A DNA stretch of 64,000 bases from contig NZ_CP133078.1 in assembly GCF_030908465.1 (NCBI RefSeq), positions 2,108,001 through 2,172,000 of the forward strand. Reading direction: 5' to 3'. The stretch is from Anaerotignum sp. MB30-C6 (GTDB lineage Bacteria > Bacillota > Clostridia > Lachnospirales > Anaerotignaceae). Shown in pieces: positions 63,198 through 64,000 of this stretch. Position 1 is the first letter of the stretch. The number at the start of each line of letters is the position of its first letter. Under the pieces are notes generated by a model. That model ran no database searches and was not told where the DNA came from. It was given only the letters and a program-made list of their open reading frames with translations. The translations under genes and the position numbers were made by a program.

Positions 63198-64000
63198 TTC
63201 TCCACCTCCCTTTTGATTTTTCCTAAAAGCTCTGAAAACTGCTCTTTCATCTCCCCATCCTCTTCTACGGCAATTCCTGCCTTTGCACCAATCTGAGCCA
63301 AGTTTTCTTTATATGGAATGCGACAAAACACAGGAATGTTTCGTTCTTTGCAAAAACTTTCCAAATGAGAATAAGAGCCATCAGCTTTATTGATCACAAC
63401 ACCGCAAGGCTTTTGCAATAGAGACACCAGTTCATACACCATCTGAAAGTTATGAAGACCAAAGGCCGTTGCCTCGGCTACAAGAACACAGTAGTCGGCA
63501 ATTTCCACGCTTTCCATTACTGTGCAAGCACTTCCCGGCGGGCAATCTATCACTGTAATGTTTTCATTTATCGGCGTTCTGTCCAGTGCAGTGCGGATCA
63601 CAGGAACACCACTTGTTTCTCCCACGTTAAGCTCTCCCGTAATCACACGAACAGACTTATAAAAGCCATCTTCCACAACTCCAATGGGTCGTTTTGTTTC
63701 ACTTATTGCCCCACTTGGACAAACAATGGCACAACCACCACAAGAATGACAAACTTCTGAAAATACAAGCGGTATGTTTTTAATAAAGCCTAGGGCATTA
63801 AATCTGCAAAAGTCCACGCATTTACGACATCCGATACACTTTTCCCCAAGGAATTGGGGTAATAGCGTAAAGACTTCTTCTTTTTTGATATTCTTTGGCT
63901 TTAAAAACAACCGTCCGTTCGGCTCCTCTACATCACAATCAATATAGATTGATTCTTTTGCTGTAACGGCAAGGTTAACGGAAACGAAGGTTTTTCCCGT
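63194..64000 (-). CDS. MinD-family ATPase with ferredoxin insert (partial, 5' end beyond window)
   Basis: This partner ATPase of the same family starts outside the window. The visible frame begins within Walker A (TGKTFVSVNLAV), goes on to YIDCDVEEPNGRLF, two ferredoxin sets (CIGCRKCVDFC and CHSCGGCAIVCP), Walker B/switch II in VIDCPPGSACTVME, and VINKADGSYSHLE. Such paired MinD-ferredoxin proteins (Mrp/NBP35 relatives) occur next to NifX-like proteins in clostridia and methanogens. They are thought to handle Fe-S or other metal clusters. The 3' end overlaps the neighbouring gene by 4 nt. Confidence 0.9.
   Translation of the reverse strand, partial: TGKTFVSVNLAVTAKESIYIDCDVEEPNGRLFLKPKNIKKEEVFTLLPQFLGEKCIGCRKCVDFCRFNALGFIKNIPLVFSEVCHSCGGCAIVCPSGAISETKRPIGVVEDGFYKSVRVITGELNVGETSGVPVIRTALDRTPINENITVIDCPPGSACTVMESVEIADYCVLVAEATAFGLHNFQMVYELVSLLQKPCGVVINKADGSYSHLESFCKERNIPVFCRIPYKENLAQIGAKAGIAVEEDGEMKEQFSELLGKIKREVEK

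Overview
The window comes from a low-GC, strictly anaerobic Firmicute. The best guess is a relative of Anaerotignum (Clostridium) propionicum. The propionate CoA-transferase and both lactoyl-CoA dehydratase subunits match my memory of the C. propionicum proteins almost residue for residue. Ferredoxin-linked 2-oxoacid oxidation, an [FeFe] hydrogenase and MinD/ferredoxin ATPases also fit an amino-acid- or lactate-fermenting clostridium. Of the 58 main genes, 54 lie on the minus strand. Many are coupled by 1-4 nt overlaps, and strong Shine-Dalgarno sites often move the start inside the longest open frame. I saw no rRNA, tRNA, CRISPR array or intact mobile element.

Layout. 0.4-3.6 kb: cold-shock protein, then carD - PIN/TRAM - ispD - rnhA. 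4.0-8.5 kb: degV, a fragment of an IS200-type element, alanine racemase, and a flavin/Fe-S oxidoreductase. 8.6-13.8 kb: acrylate-pathway operon (lcdC-lcdA-lcdB-pct) behind a ~250-nt leader full of palindromes. 14.4-20.4 kb: transpeptidase, FtsW/RodA, U32 peptidase-family protein, zapA. 20.8-24.3 kb: four-subunit 2-oxoacid:ferredoxin oxidoreductase with a P-loop ATPase. 24.6-28.1 kb: type III glutamine synthetase, a small gene under a LexA-like box, and an HXXEE membrane protein. 28.6-44.5 kb: sugar-acid catabolism, consisting of gnd and partners, a ~10-gene galactonate/gluconate operon with a TRAP transporter, and a divergent GntR regulator plus SDR. 44.9-47.2 kb: group-B-like [FeFe] hydrogenase with a membrane protein and a long structured leader. 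47.4-54.9 kb: pstSCAB-phoU-HD-phoB-phoR behind a Pho box. 55.8-60.2 kb: murA-ftsQ-DUF881-sbp-ftsZ. 60.8-64 kb: DUF1963 protein, a NifX-like protein and two MinD/ferredoxin ATPases. One ATPase is frameshifted and the other runs off the window.

How the parts fit. Sugar acids are probably taken up by the TRAP system, dehydrated (DgoD), phosphorylated (DgoK or the FGGY kinase) and cleaved by KDPG/KDPGal aldolases, or oxidised by Gnd. Pyruvate-derived lactate can then be reduced to propionate through Pct and LcdABC. The 2-oxoacid oxidoreductase makes acyl-CoA and reduced ferredoxin. The sequences that deserve most attention are noncoding: the leaders of the lcd and hydrogenase operons, the operator-like repeats at the 2-oxoacid oxidoreductase promoter, the LexA-like box, and the IS200 leader relic.
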